A stretch of DNA of 21,327 nucleotides from Chara braunii (GCA_003427395.1 BFEA01000155.1:2146370-2167696), one strand, 5' to 3'; positions 1 through 9,561 are shown, counted from the first letter of the stretch. Numbers and translations: made by a program. The notes: a model not told the origin generated them from the letters alone.

Positions 1-95
<95 letters not shown>

Positions 96-96
96 G
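1..96. repeat. (TA)n microsatellite, left flank of element A
   Basis: Almost pure TA dinucleotide with one CA interruption near base 79. It directly abuts the left terminus of the inverted-repeat element A. A matching (TA)n tract abuts the right terminus, so this looks like the target sequence into which the element inserted. The true length is probably unreliable, because the window begins inside the tract. Confidence 0.95.
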
Positions 97-1048
97 AGGC
101 TTATTTATATAGGACGGTCACTTCTCACAGTCACAGTGGGGTTTATCTCAGCCATATATGTACGTAATCACAGGCAATCACATCCAGAGTCCGAACCAAA
201 AACGCACCTGCAATCACATCAACGATTCATCCAAAAAGTCCACGCGCTACACGTGGTCAACTTCAACCATTCTCTGTACTCACACCCCTTGCTTTATCCA
301 TACAAGCCTCACTCGTGCAACTCTTAAATAAATACTCAGTACTTTTGTTGGATGGTCATTCAATAAAGTCTGGGTGAAAACACAACAAAACAGTTCAATC
401 ACAAGGCTAAAACCTTTAGGTTGAGTGGCATGAGTGAATTGGAGTTGAATCGTAACCGACGAATCGGCAACCGACCTGTTATCAGTGATAACAGAAGATG
501 ATCCTTGTGGATCAAGCCGAAACTAGTCAAAGTCCTGAATCAAACGATCAAGAGGATCTGAAACACATGACAGACCAATCCCCAAGCTAGATCTATAAGC
601 TCATGGAGAATAATCCCTATATCACAATCCTACTCAAACATCCTAATTAACTAAGTCTAAACCTATCTCTAAACCAGTGCCCAAAGCAAAGGTAGGCTAA
701 TAAAAGAATCTCCCCTAATCAGAGTGAATCGCCAGAATCGCCACCTGCTAAAATATGATCTATCTCCTTTAAACTACGAAAATTTCGGCAGCGCTTCCCG
801 TAGGAAAAGTGTTTTTCCATAAATTATATAAGTTCAAATATGAAAGCATAAATAATCTTTAACTCTGGAAAGTCAAATTTTGTCAAACTCCCTTAATTAG
901 TAAAAATTTGGGCAGAGCACTCCCTTTGGAAAGGGAGACTTCCCAGATTTATACTGAGTCAGATATGAACTCAAAAGACAACTTGAGTTCAACTTAGACA
1001 AAATTTAACTGACTCCTTAGTTTTGCAGAAATTCAGGCAACACTCCTT
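97..1048 (+). repeat. Element A left inverted arm
   Basis: This arm is the reverse complement of 5179-6131 with scattered, mostly transition differences and short indels. From outside inward it holds the conserved terminus, a cluster of small palindromes (411-422, 458-469, 476-494, 499-514), and then two and a bit inverted units of the roughly 120-bp array, with palindrome centres near 801 and 928. The arm stops at 1048, in the middle of the hairpin of a third unit. The next base, 1049, is the first base shared with the core copy in element B. A 77-codon frame at 94-327 is not credible as a gene. Confidence 0.85.
476..494. repeat. Perfect 19-bp palindrome in arm A (left)
   Basis: CTGTTATCA-g-TGATAACAG is a nine-base perfect inverted repeat around one central base. 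It is preserved in the right arm at 5733-5751, with the central base complementary as expected. It is followed at 499-514 by TGATCC-ttgt-GGATCA and preceded at 458-469 by CCGA-cgaa-TCGG. Such symmetric sites are typical of dimeric protein-binding sites, but no binding protein is encoded in the window. Confidence 0.7.
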
Positions 1049-3672
1049 GTTAGTTTCGGTGTTAGGAGAGGGAGAAGGAAGTTAGAATGAAAAGGCCATG
1101 CGTCGTGGCTATGGTGGAAGCAAATAAGAAGAAGTGGGGAAACGTCGATCCTACCCGTTCCTTGACGAAAACGGGCAGGGAGAGACTTGGTTCCGGGGTT
1201 TTACCCCCCGGCGAGTCTGAATCTGACGTCGGCTTTAGTAATAGGTTAGTAGGTTGGGAGTAAGTTGAGAAAGACATCGCGCGGGGGGGTTGGGGACGCC
1301 GGCTACGGCCGAAGAAGGATGCAATCACCTTGCCGATTCTTCATGGAATCGGGCGGAATAAGGTGTTAGTTTGAGAGCAAGGCGATTTCGATGGGGTAGT
1401 TAGTTTTGAGATTAGTTGATTAGATTTAGAGCTAGTAAGAGAAATAGCTGCGTGGAGAGATGGTGACGGCGGATATGGCAGGAGCGGAAAAGTGGAGATT
1501 CCGCTCGATTCTATAGGGAATCAGGCGAATTAAAAGGTTGAAAAGGAGTTTCGGAACACCGCGGGTTCAATAGCGCGGCTGGATTTTGCTGATAGGGAGC
1601 GAATTCGACGCTATGCGGATTGTAGGCTGCGCTAGGGGAGAAATGGCGAGGCGCCGAATGCATCGGTACACGTTTTAGTCAAAGATTCGTTTGATTTTAA
1701 CCATCCTATCGCTAATAGGGGGAGTACAGTTAGTCACGGGGATCGGGAGGCCCACGGGGAAAGTCGAAGGAGGAGAAAAGGGTAAGAGACAGGGGCGTTG
1801 GGAAAGAGCTTACCTGGCAGATGTATNTGTCCCTGTCCCGGCAGAATATTCATTCGACTTTGCGCATCCTGTAGAAGGAAGTGGTGTATGGCCAACTAGG
1901 AGGTTGGCGACCTACCTGATGACGGGGGTGTCGCTCATTCTCTGGAATGAGCTTGACTGTAGTTCCAATGGGGGATTTGGGGTTAGATTTAGGAGTTAGT
2001 AGACAAGTTCGTAGTTGTAAGAAGGAAGGAGGTTGTGCTATGTTCAGGTGGCAGGGAGCGAACCCATTTTTTCTGCGGTATAGTGAAAGATTCATTACAG
2101 TCTGGGTGTCCTTGTGAAGCAGGTAACCGCACGATGTCCNGGTGCTTCCGAGGAAGGCGGCCACTATCTACGTATTCTGGTTGGTGGAGCTCATTCTTAT
2201 CTCGCAGTGTGACCGGCCTGAAGGACAGTGAATGCTTTCCGTATATGAACGAAAAGGCCACCCTGATTCGGGTTATCCTAGGAGACGCTCCCAGCCAAGT
2301 ATGGGGTGCAACGAACTGTGAAGAAGGAGCCTACCTGGGGTCGATGTGTCGTCCTTCCTACCAACTGGTAGAATAGTAGCAAGTGGGGGCCGTGTACTCA
2401 CCGATTGATCGAGGTACTATCGGGCAGCCAACAGGAGTAGCGAAGAGCGGAGGAGGGGGCGAGGTCCCAGACTTACCCCAAGGCTAGAGCCCTGCTCATT
2501 CCACGAAGGCGAAGTAGATTGGGGCCGACCGAAGAGACTGTAGGCCTTGCTAGCTATTGGTCGCGGGGCTGCTCGTCACACCGGGTAACTACCTGCAGAC
2601 GAACAGCAGGAGCAAAAATCGGACTTACCTTTGGTTTGCTAACTATGACCACCTGTGACAAACCTTGGTTACTCGTATAAGCGGGTGCGGCGGACGGTGT
2701 TGGATCCGGCGGTTAGCCCGCACTCGGCCGTCCGCTTGGCCGTTCAAGCTAGTCCACGGGTTTGGAAGTCTTATCAGTTCGGCCGGTGTGCGCCGCATCT
2801 TGATGTGCGAAACGGTAAGGAGCGGATTAAGGCGTAGTGAGTGGTCTGCTGACTAATGTGAGGCCCAGTTGTCTGATGGTCAGGGTGCCATCCACCTCTT
2901 CAACTGGTTGCAAGCAAGCCAGTGACCTGGAGTGTTGAGGACTGATGCGTTGTTCGGCCAACTGGCTGGAGTAGTTGACAGCGGGTCATAAGCTCGTGGG
3001 CTTACAGGTGGCCATTGCATCTAGAGTTGCAAACGCTGCGGAGAGGTTAACGTTGTTGGGAGGGGTATTGTTATGGATTGAGAGGTCGTTAGAAAAGTCA
3101 ACAACTGGTGGTTTGGCGTAAGTTGACCAGCGGTGGCGGGTTTTGGCCGCCATTGCGGGGCCCTAAGGCGCATCGAGATAACTAGGTCCTCTCCTGCGAT
3201 TCTGAGCGCACCATTCTTGGATCTGAGAGTCTTAGTGTTTCTACTTCTCCCTCTCTTACTCTAAGTCTAGTCTGTTGGTTCTGAGAGGAAGGCGGCAGGC
3301 GGGATTGCAACCCGTAGGACCGCAGTAAGACTTTGTGGGGAGTCATCACACCGATTGCGGGAACTCTGTCGGAACTCATGAGGAGCTATGGAGCCAAGGA
3401 ACTGACATGTAATCTTTTGCTTTCACTCTATAAACCCAGTTATAGCCCCTATTTGTATCACTCTTTGCATCTCTGACTGAATGTATGGTGTGTAGCCCTA
3501 CTTTGACTTTGTTTAACTTTCTGGACATTAAGTCAGACTAAGTAAAGGAATGTTTGTCCAAGCTCAGTTTCAACTTTATTGATTGTGTGAATTCAGACTG
3601 TTGAAACGAACTGCATCTGGGGAAAGGCAGGATGGTGGGTTGAATTGTGCGGGGATTGGTTGGGTCATTAAG

Positions 3673-4606
3673 ACTGGGAAGTCCCGATAAGTTTGGGGAG
3701 ACCCAGTGCTTTGTTTATTTTGGTTTTGATTGGAGCGTCAGACCCTTCTATAAGTTTAGGGGGTCTGATTGCTCTAGAGGCTGGGGTGTCCCCATAAGTT
3801 TGGGGAGACCTAGTATTGTGGCTTGTATGGAGGTTCGGGCTATTCTATAAGTTTAGGTGGTCTGACTGCTCTGAGTTGTGAGGGCTGCTTGTGGCTGACT
3901 TTTTTCAGGGGCCAAGTGCGTTCTGTAAGTTCAGGTGTCTTGGTCGCCTTGCTTAGTTTGGGTTTTTATCTGTTTATTTGTTTTTTGAACGAGGAGGTTT
4001 GAGTTGTTCTATAAGTTGAGGTGGTTCAGTCTCTTCCTGCTTTTATTCTGAAGAAGTAATATTTGGCAAAGAGGCAGACCCTTCTATAAGTTCAGGGGGT
4101 TTGACCCGATGCCACACACATAATGGTTCAGAGAGAAATGAATCTGGCAGAGAGTTAGATCCTTCTGTAAGTTCAGAGGGTATGGCTCAAAACCTCGCAC
4201 ATGCTGGAACCCAATAGTTATAAATTGGCTATACCTTATTACTATCTTGTATAAGAACGGACTAATCAGACTGTTCTATAAGTTTAGGTGGTCTGACTAT
4301 AGCCTTATCACAACTTGAAGAGAGTATAATTAAGAATAAAATTGATGGTAAACTGGGGCAGGCTTAACTTAAGTTAGTTCAGTCATATGCAGCCTTAGAA
4401 GACAAATGTGAAAATAAGTATATACAATTTGGATACTTTAAACAGTCTTGGGCGACTAAGGTGGTCTAGTTATGTGCCCAAAAAAGAGAAAAGTAGTTTT
4501 TCCTTCTATTTGTGTATATTTGGCCAAGACAGAACGCTCTATAAGTTTAGGTATTCTGACTCTAGGCCTGGCTAAGCTGGGTGCGCTCTGTAAGTTGAGG
4601 TGGCCT
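3673..4606 (+). repeat. Dispersed hairpin family with constant loop and changing paired stems (copy 1)
   Basis: About eleven to twelve copies of a motif resembling CTATAAGTTTAGGTGGTC occur about every 40-150 bp. In most, the bases on either side of the TATAAGTT-type loop pair with each other while differing between copies. Examples are ACTGGG..TCCC/GGGA..CCCAGT at 3673-3707, TCAGACCC/GGGTCTGA at 3738-3768, GGTgTCCCC/GGGGAgACC at 3785-3810, GGCCAAG/CTTGGTC (one G-T) at 3910-3945, CAGACCC/GGGTTTG at 4075-4103, TCAGAC/GTCTGA at 4266-4296, CAGAA/TTCTG at 4530-4558 and AGGCC/GGCCT at 4564-4606. The copy at 3845-3866 has lost its left partner. Function is unknown; candidates are protein-binding subterminal repeats of a transposon or structured RNA. 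Confidence 0.8.
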
Positions 4607-4818
4607 GACCTATACCTTATGTAAGATGGGTATAAATGGTTAAATCATTAAGAGATCATGAACTATTATTTGCTCAGGTTAACTTGGGCTGGTGAGAGTA
4701 CTTGCCTTTGTGGTTTGGCTTGCATGTGACTGAGTGAGGCCACTACTTAGTCTGAGTTTCAGGTTGATAGGTAGTTGCTTTAGTTGCTCGCCACGTGCTA
4801 GAGCCATAGGAGTTAGTG

Positions 4819-4902
4819 TCAATTCCTGCATTTTCTGTAGTATTTTTTTTTTTACTTAGGTCAATTCCTGCATTTTCTTAAATCTTTTTTTATACTTGGC
4901 TT
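4819..4902 (+). repeat. 42-bp tandem duplication
   Basis: TCAATTCCTGCATTTTCT followed by a T-run and ACTTAGG/ACTTGG occurs at 4819 and again at 4861. The same duplication is present in core copy 2 at about 19072-19155, with the T-run shorter by one base net and a C interruption. Confidence 0.8.
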
Positions 4903-4924
4903 TGTATAAATCTTGGCAAGCTAC

Positions 4925-5440
4925 TTTCCCTACGGGAAGCGCTGCTGAAAATTCTACAAATTCAAGGAGTTAGTTAAATTTTGACTTGTCAAAAGTTCAG
5001 CTTTGTTTTTCCTCATATCTTACTTAGTTAAAATCTGGGAAGTCTCCTTTTCTAAAAGGAGTGCTACCCAAATTTTTGTTAATTCAGGGAGTTAGACAAA
5101 ATTGAACTTTGGGAAGTCAAAGTTATTCTCAAGTTTTGGACTTAGCTTTGTATAAATTTTGGAATAACGTTTTTCTAAAGGGAGTGTTGCCGGAATTTCT
5201 GCAAAACTAAGGAGTCAGTTAAATCTTGTATAAGTTGAACTCAAGTTGTCTTTTGAGTTCATATCTGACTTAGTATAAATCTGGGAAGTCTCCCTTTCCA
5301 AAGGGAGTGCTCTGCCCAAATTTTTACTGATTCAGGAAGTTTGACAAAATTTGACTTTCCAGAGTTAAAGATTATTTATGCTTTCATATTTGGACTTATA
5401 TAATTTATGGAAAGACACTTTTCCTATTGGAAGCGCTGCC
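4925..5440 (+). repeat. Five-unit degenerate tandem array, period about 120 bp, each unit with a central palindrome
   Basis: Unit palindromes are centred near 4932, 5052, 5177, 5298 and 5426, so the spacing is 120-128 bp. Each is followed by a GTG/GCG-CTGCC-like segment, then AAATTT, a TTCAGGGAGTTAGACAAAATT-like segment and a TTTGTATAAATCTGGGAAG-like stretch. The palindromes differ but stay paired: TTCCC/GGGAA, CTCCTTTT/AAAAGGAG, CTCCCTTT/AAAGGGAG, TTCC/GGAA. The outer units form the inner part of the right arm and recur inverted in the left arm. Core copy 2 retains only about two units. Confidence 0.8.
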
Positions 5441-6128
5441 GAAATTTTCGTAGTTTAAAGGAGATAGATCATATTTTAGCAGGTGGCGATTCTAGCGATC
5501 CACTCTGATTAGGAGAGATTCTGCGATTACTCTACCTTTGCTTTGGACACTGGTTTAGAGATAGGTTAAGACTTAGTTAATTAGGATGTTTGAGTAGGAT
5601 CGTGATATAGGGATTATTCGCCATGAGCTTATAGATCTAGCTTGGGGATTGGTCTGTCATGTGTTACAGGTCCTTTTGATCGTTTGATTCAGGATTTGGA
5701 CTAGTTTCGGCTTGATCCACAAGGATCATCTTCTGTTATCACTGATAACAGGTCGGTTGCCGATTCATCGGTTTACGATTCAACGCCAATTCACTCATGT
5801 CACTCAACCTAAAGACATTAACCTTGTGATTGAACTGTTTTATTGTGTTTTCACTTAGACTTTATTGAATGGTCATCCAATAAAAGTACTGAGTATTTAT
5901 TTAAGAGTTGCACAAGTGAGGCTTGTATGGCTAAAGCAAGGGATCTGAGTACAGAGAATGGTTAAAGTTGACCCCGTGTGGCGCGTTGGCTTTTAGAATG
6001 AATCTTTGATGTGATTGTAGGTGCGTTTTTGGTTCGGACTCTGAATGTGATTGTCTGCGATTACATACATATATGGCTGAGACGAGCCCCACTGTGACTG
6101 TGAGAAGTGACCGTCCTATATAAATAAG

Positions 6129-6131
<3 letters not shown>
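5179..6131 (-). repeat. Element A right inverted arm
   Basis: This arm is the reverse complement of 97-1048. It begins inside the third unit of the roughly 120-bp array and runs outward through the conserved palindromes (5713-5728 and 5733-5751) to the terminus CCTATATAAATAAGCCT. The spacing between arm inner ends, about 4.1 kb, equals the core plus 76 bp of array. A 96-codon frame on the minus strand at 5931-6221 reads through the TA tract and is not taken as a gene. Confidence 0.85.

Positions 6132-6173
<42 letters not shown>
6132..6173. repeat. (TA)n microsatellite, right flank of element A
   Basis: A TA dinucleotide run immediately outside the right terminus mirrors the tract at 1-96. 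Unique sequence begins after it. Confidence 0.9.
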
Positions 6174-6179
<6 letters not shown>

Positions 6180-6192
6180 CGTGCCTTGGGTA

Positions 6193-7298
6193 TGCGCGCG
6201 ACTTACTGAGATTGCGCGCAAAAGTTATCTTGGTTATGATTTGAGAGAAAAGGGAGATCCCCTTTTATTCTTTTCTTGTTGGAGATTTTTATAGTTGGAC
6301 GTTGTAGTCCGTGGCAACCGTCAAAGTCAAACCCCTTGACTTTCGCCCAGGCCCAGAGTGAGACTCATCTCCAGGGCCGCAAAAAACGACTGCCACCACA
6401 GGTATGGACATGTGTACCACCCGCTCTGCACAGAGTGCAGAAGAGGGTGTGTGGTCTTCAACTGCACATGGCGGTTGTCCAGCGTCGAGAGATTAACCCT
6501 CAAGGCGTGTGTCTGCCGACACTTGAGTGTCGAATGAGACCCTCGAGGTTAACGAGGACCGCATGATTATGGGCACTACATAGTACGCCATCATTGCGAC
6601 TGCTTGTGTACGCTTGCATTGCGAGTCGATATGAGTATGCCCTGCGTCCGTGCGGTTNTATAATAAGTCTCGCGCGCGACGCCTATCCGATTTCCACATC
6701 GGAAAGTTATGGGTTGGCTACCGAGGGGGTAGGAGCGTTGTCGCGTTGTTTGTGCTGTGTCGTTTCGTATGTGTGTGCGTTGTTGCCTCGTGGTTGTTAA
6801 AGTGGTGTGCGCGTGGTGTGTAGGATGTGTCCTAGTTGACCGACGTCAAGCCGCGCTTGGGACTTCAGTCCCCCAAGATGTCGGCTCGCGCGCGGGTCCG
6901 ATAGGCGTATTACCGCGCGTACCCCCTATGCTACAGCGAACGAGAAACGCCCTCGGGTTGTCCACCTCTGTGATTACAACTGATTAGCTTTCGTTCTGTG
7001 GACTGGTAGCTCGGCGGGGATACGCCCACCGAAGGAAGGTGACAGCTCCCGTAAGGTGGAGGTAGGTCGCGCCTCGCGTAGGCCCTATCCTGTCGTAGGG
7101 GCTCGCGAGAGGTATGGCTGGCGCACTCGGCCGAAGCGGCTTGCGGACACTCCATGTGTATTCGCGACGAAGGATTTAAATCCAACTCCTGCGTGACGCG
7201 GCCGGGAAGGTCCCGCGCTGCTTCGTGCGGTGCCGGACCGATGCGCTCGACAGGTGGCGTCGTTGCCGGGGATAACGGTTGCCTACCGTTGTCCCTGG
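6193..7298 (+). other. Hairpin-tiled non-coding region
   Basis: Consecutive stem-loops follow one another with little space between them: TGCGCGC/GCGCGCA (6193-6220), AAAAGGG/CCCTTTT (6248-6266), GACGTTG/CAAcCGTC (6298-6322), AAAGTCAA-acccc-TTGACTTT (6323-6343), GGCCC/GGGCC (6350-6378), TCTGCAC-aga-GTGCAGA (6425-6441), CAACTGC-acatg-GCGGTTG with one G-T pair (6459-6477), and the two-level 6493-6552. CCGAC..CTTGGG/CCCAAG..GTCGG (6840-6884), 7073-7109 and 7266-7298 follow. One undetermined base is at 6658, next to a TATAATAAG string. No coding frame is convincing: the 135-codon minus-strand frame at 6931-7338 lacks recognisable motifs. A structured transcript, such as a retroelement leader, is possible but not shown. 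Confidence 0.65.
7266..7298 (+). other. 13-bp hairpin
   Basis: CCGGGGATAACGG, loop TTGCCTA, CCGTTGTCCCTGG. Eleven pairs are Watson-Crick and two are G-T wobbles if the plus strand is transcribed, and further wobble pairs extend the stem. It is the strongest short hairpin seen in the window. It lacks a following T-run, so it does not look like a simple terminator. Confidence 0.7.
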
Positions 7299-7310
7299 TG
7301 GAACGACATC

Positions 7311-9537
7311 CGAGTATTGGAAGTGAGAAAATAGGCAAATGGGAAGTTTTCGTTAGGACGATATGAGTGATCAGTTGATATTTTGCCTATTGATTGGAAG
7401 TGCCGTAGAATTGAGAGGTCCTTAAAAATCGGGTCTAGATTCGAGGCAGGTTGATGATTCAGGCGAAGTGACTGCTTCTGCTTTATTGACTGGTTTGGAC
7501 AAAATGGTTGGTAGCAGATAGTGCTCGATAAAAAGCGTGAAGTGAGGGTTGGTCAAGCGATGTGGTTTTGATTGATGTGACCTGATTTGGATTAATGTGG
7601 TATGAGTGACTTGAGGGTGATAAGTGTTTTGATTCTGCGTTCACCGACTTTGACTGGCATGATGGTATTTAGGATTGGTAACCCTTCTGATTCGATAGTT
7701 GGCAGACCTAGACGGTGCTTTGCGTGCTTGGCGTGGTTAGGGTTAAGCATGGCTAATGTGAGAGTTAGCCTTATGAGGTACCACGTTTTGACTGCCATAA
7801 GAGTCATATGAGTGATTGGGAAAGCATCGTAATACAGTTGCATCAGAATGGAGCTAAGGATGAGTGAGATAATATCTCTCTGTCAACAATTGAAGATATA
7901 GATCCTCTCCTAGGTGTCAGGTTAGGAATCGTCTCGGTACTTTGAGGAGAGATGGGTTAAGGAAAGCTGGAAGCTTTATGAGTATGGACTGAGATGATTG
8001 AGTCTGGGTTCTGAGTGGTTGACCAATCTATATAAACCATGGAACGTAGTAGATTTGCATGACATCTGCTCTGCGAAAGGGATATCTGATCCTAGGTGCA
8101 ACCAGAGTGATAGTGAATGGACTAACACCTAGTATATCCTGCGTACTCTCGGTATGGAAAATCGGGTGTAGGTAAGTTAGACCTTCACTTGAGCTTTCTG
8201 GTTGGACCATCCACTTGAATTTATATGGAGTTTAGACTAAGGACCTGAGATTATCCTTCTCAAAGGGTTTCTTTTGAGTTGTATGTTAAATTTATATGTC
8301 AGATTTTATTGTGAATAAGTCTGTTTTGTGTCTATCTATGTCAGGCAATATACTTAATGTTGTTTTGATTGGTGGCTATCCTTTTTTGATGATATTAACA
8401 TAGGTTATTTATCTGAAGCACATGTTTAGACCTATCCGTTTACAAGGGTTTATACGAGTGTCTCAAGTCCAAATATCGATTTATGGCTGGTTGTTGAGTC
8501 TCTGTATTTGGGTTGCTCTTCAGAAAGGGGGTAGAAACATTACGCAGAATCCACGTCTGATGCGGATTCAGAGGTGAATGGAGTGACCGCTTCCTCGGGT
8601 AAACTATTATCTTATGGAGTGGTCAATGTGTAAAGTCTTCTCCAAGGAAGGTTGCAATCCTATGTTATTCTTCCCCTGAATGATGACTTTGAAGAAGTTA
8701 TAGATTATCTTGTAAGTAGTAGTGAGACCCACACTGGAACTATGTTCCTGGTCCATAAGGGGGTGTTGTTGTTGTATCTCTTGTGATAAAATAACTACAC
8801 TACTACTGAAAAGGAGGAAAATATTTGGAACTTGTTAGGCTTTGACTATGAGGGAAGCAACTACTACATGCCGCAGGAAAGTAGGGGGTGAATCCCTAAC
8901 TTTCTTTGTGACAAGTGGGTTCACCAGCATAGGACGGGACGGTACATCCCGAAGCGTGTATGGTGAGGTTGTTTATTTTGTCGGCAGAGGTCTGCAAGGA
9001 ACGAGTGCTAGAATCGGAGGGAGCAGCAATGAGGCTTAATCCTTGAGCGGGGCTCGAGGGTTTGAGATGCTATCCATTCTAAAAAGGGATTACATTGCCC
9101 CTCGCCACATTATACTTCTGTCAAAGTTGGGGAGTAAAATGTGATGCGTTGGTTATTATCATGTCTAAGAATGCTATTGGTTGGCAATTTCATCTTTAGT
9201 TATGGCCTATTCATTATATGATATACTTGTTGATATAAGTTTATCCTTACGAGGTGGTTGTATATGTTTTTGGTAACAAAACAAGTCCGAGTACGACGTA
9301 TTTGATTTTTATGAGTGTTGTTGTTGTCAACTATAAAGGTGATATATCATTTCCCATGAGTTATTATTATTATAACATATTTTTGATATCTGTGAATGAA
9401 ACGTTATTATGATATATTACCACTATAAGTTTTTCTAAGCTGGATGGTCATAAATACTGGAAAGGATGAACTTAGTGAAAGATTACTTGAAGCTAAGACT
9501 TTGGTAGTTGATAACGTATGAGTCGATGTAAGCATGG
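7311..9537 (+). other. Non-coding stretch, G/T-rich plus strand, upstream of the Gag-like pseudogene
   Basis: No coding sequence is recognised. The plus strand is visibly rich in G and T and poor in C. Isolated stem-loops occur: ATAGGCAAA/TTTGCCTAT (about 7332-7390), CTTATG/CATAAG (7771-7802), GAGATA-a-TATCTC (7865-7877), AAAGCT-gga-AGCTTT (7963-7977), CTAGGTG/CACCTAG (8095-8134), GAATCC/GGATTC (about 8547-8571), GAAAGTAGGG/CCCTaACTTTC (8877-8904) and a CCTTGAGC/GCTCgAGG stem (9042-9059). Short frames at 7602-7811 and 8842-9039 carry no motif. It could be the decayed 5' part of the retroelement whose Gag follows, but no terminal repeat or primer-binding site was identified. Confidence 0.5.
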
Positions 9538-9561
9538 TAATGGAAGGCGTATGCTGGACGT

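Larger units (their letters stand above)
1049..5102 (+). repeat. 4.05-kb non-coding core, copy 1 (direct repeat of 15303-19355)
   Basis: This stretch matches 15303-19355 base for base over most of its length, at a constant offset of 14254 (14253 after a poly-T indel near 4850). It has no open frame longer than about 113 codons. The frames present overlap on both strands and carry no recognisable motif, so it is treated as non-coding. It is rich in small stem-loops, for example GCCAAC-taggag-GTTGGC near 1890, GCTCATT-ctctgg-AATGAGC near 1936, an eight-base GCGGACGG/CCGTCCGC stem near 2690-2734, and a two-tier CCAGTTG...CAACTGG structure near 2868-2909. Undetermined bases stand at 1827 and 2140. 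The right third carries the hairpin family at 3673-4606, a 42-bp duplication and the start of the roughly 120-bp array. Confidence 0.9.
97..6131. mobile_element. Element A: non-autonomous long-inverted-repeat (foldback-like) element
   Basis: The ends AGGCTTATTTATATAGGACG (from 97 inward) and its reverse complement (ending at 6131) start arms of roughly 950 bp, similar at an estimated 90 percent. They enclose a spacer of about 4.1 kb. The element is bounded on both sides by (TA)n, consistent with insertion at TA. No transposase, reverse transcriptase or other coding sequence of credible length is present, so it would depend on proteins supplied elsewhere. The superfamily is not recognisable from the termini. 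Alternatives to a transposon are an inverted duplication produced by replication template switching, or an assembly of two haplotypes in opposite orientation. The spacer also occurs inside element B at 15303-19355 without these arms. Confidence 0.75.

Noticed and set aside
1809-1911. CTTACCTGG and a GGTTGG.GACCT stretch resembling parts of U1 snRNA
   Set aside because: The matches are short, in the wrong arrangement, and no Sm site or further U1 similarity follows.
1691-2376. Frames of about 100-113 codons in the core, repeated at 15945-16630
   Set aside because: They overlap on both strands, include an N, show no motif or domain, and are duplicated only because the core is duplicated.
6931-7338. 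135-codon minus-strand frame
   Set aside because: Proline, arginine and serine rich without motif, and explained by the high G+C of the hairpin-tiled region.
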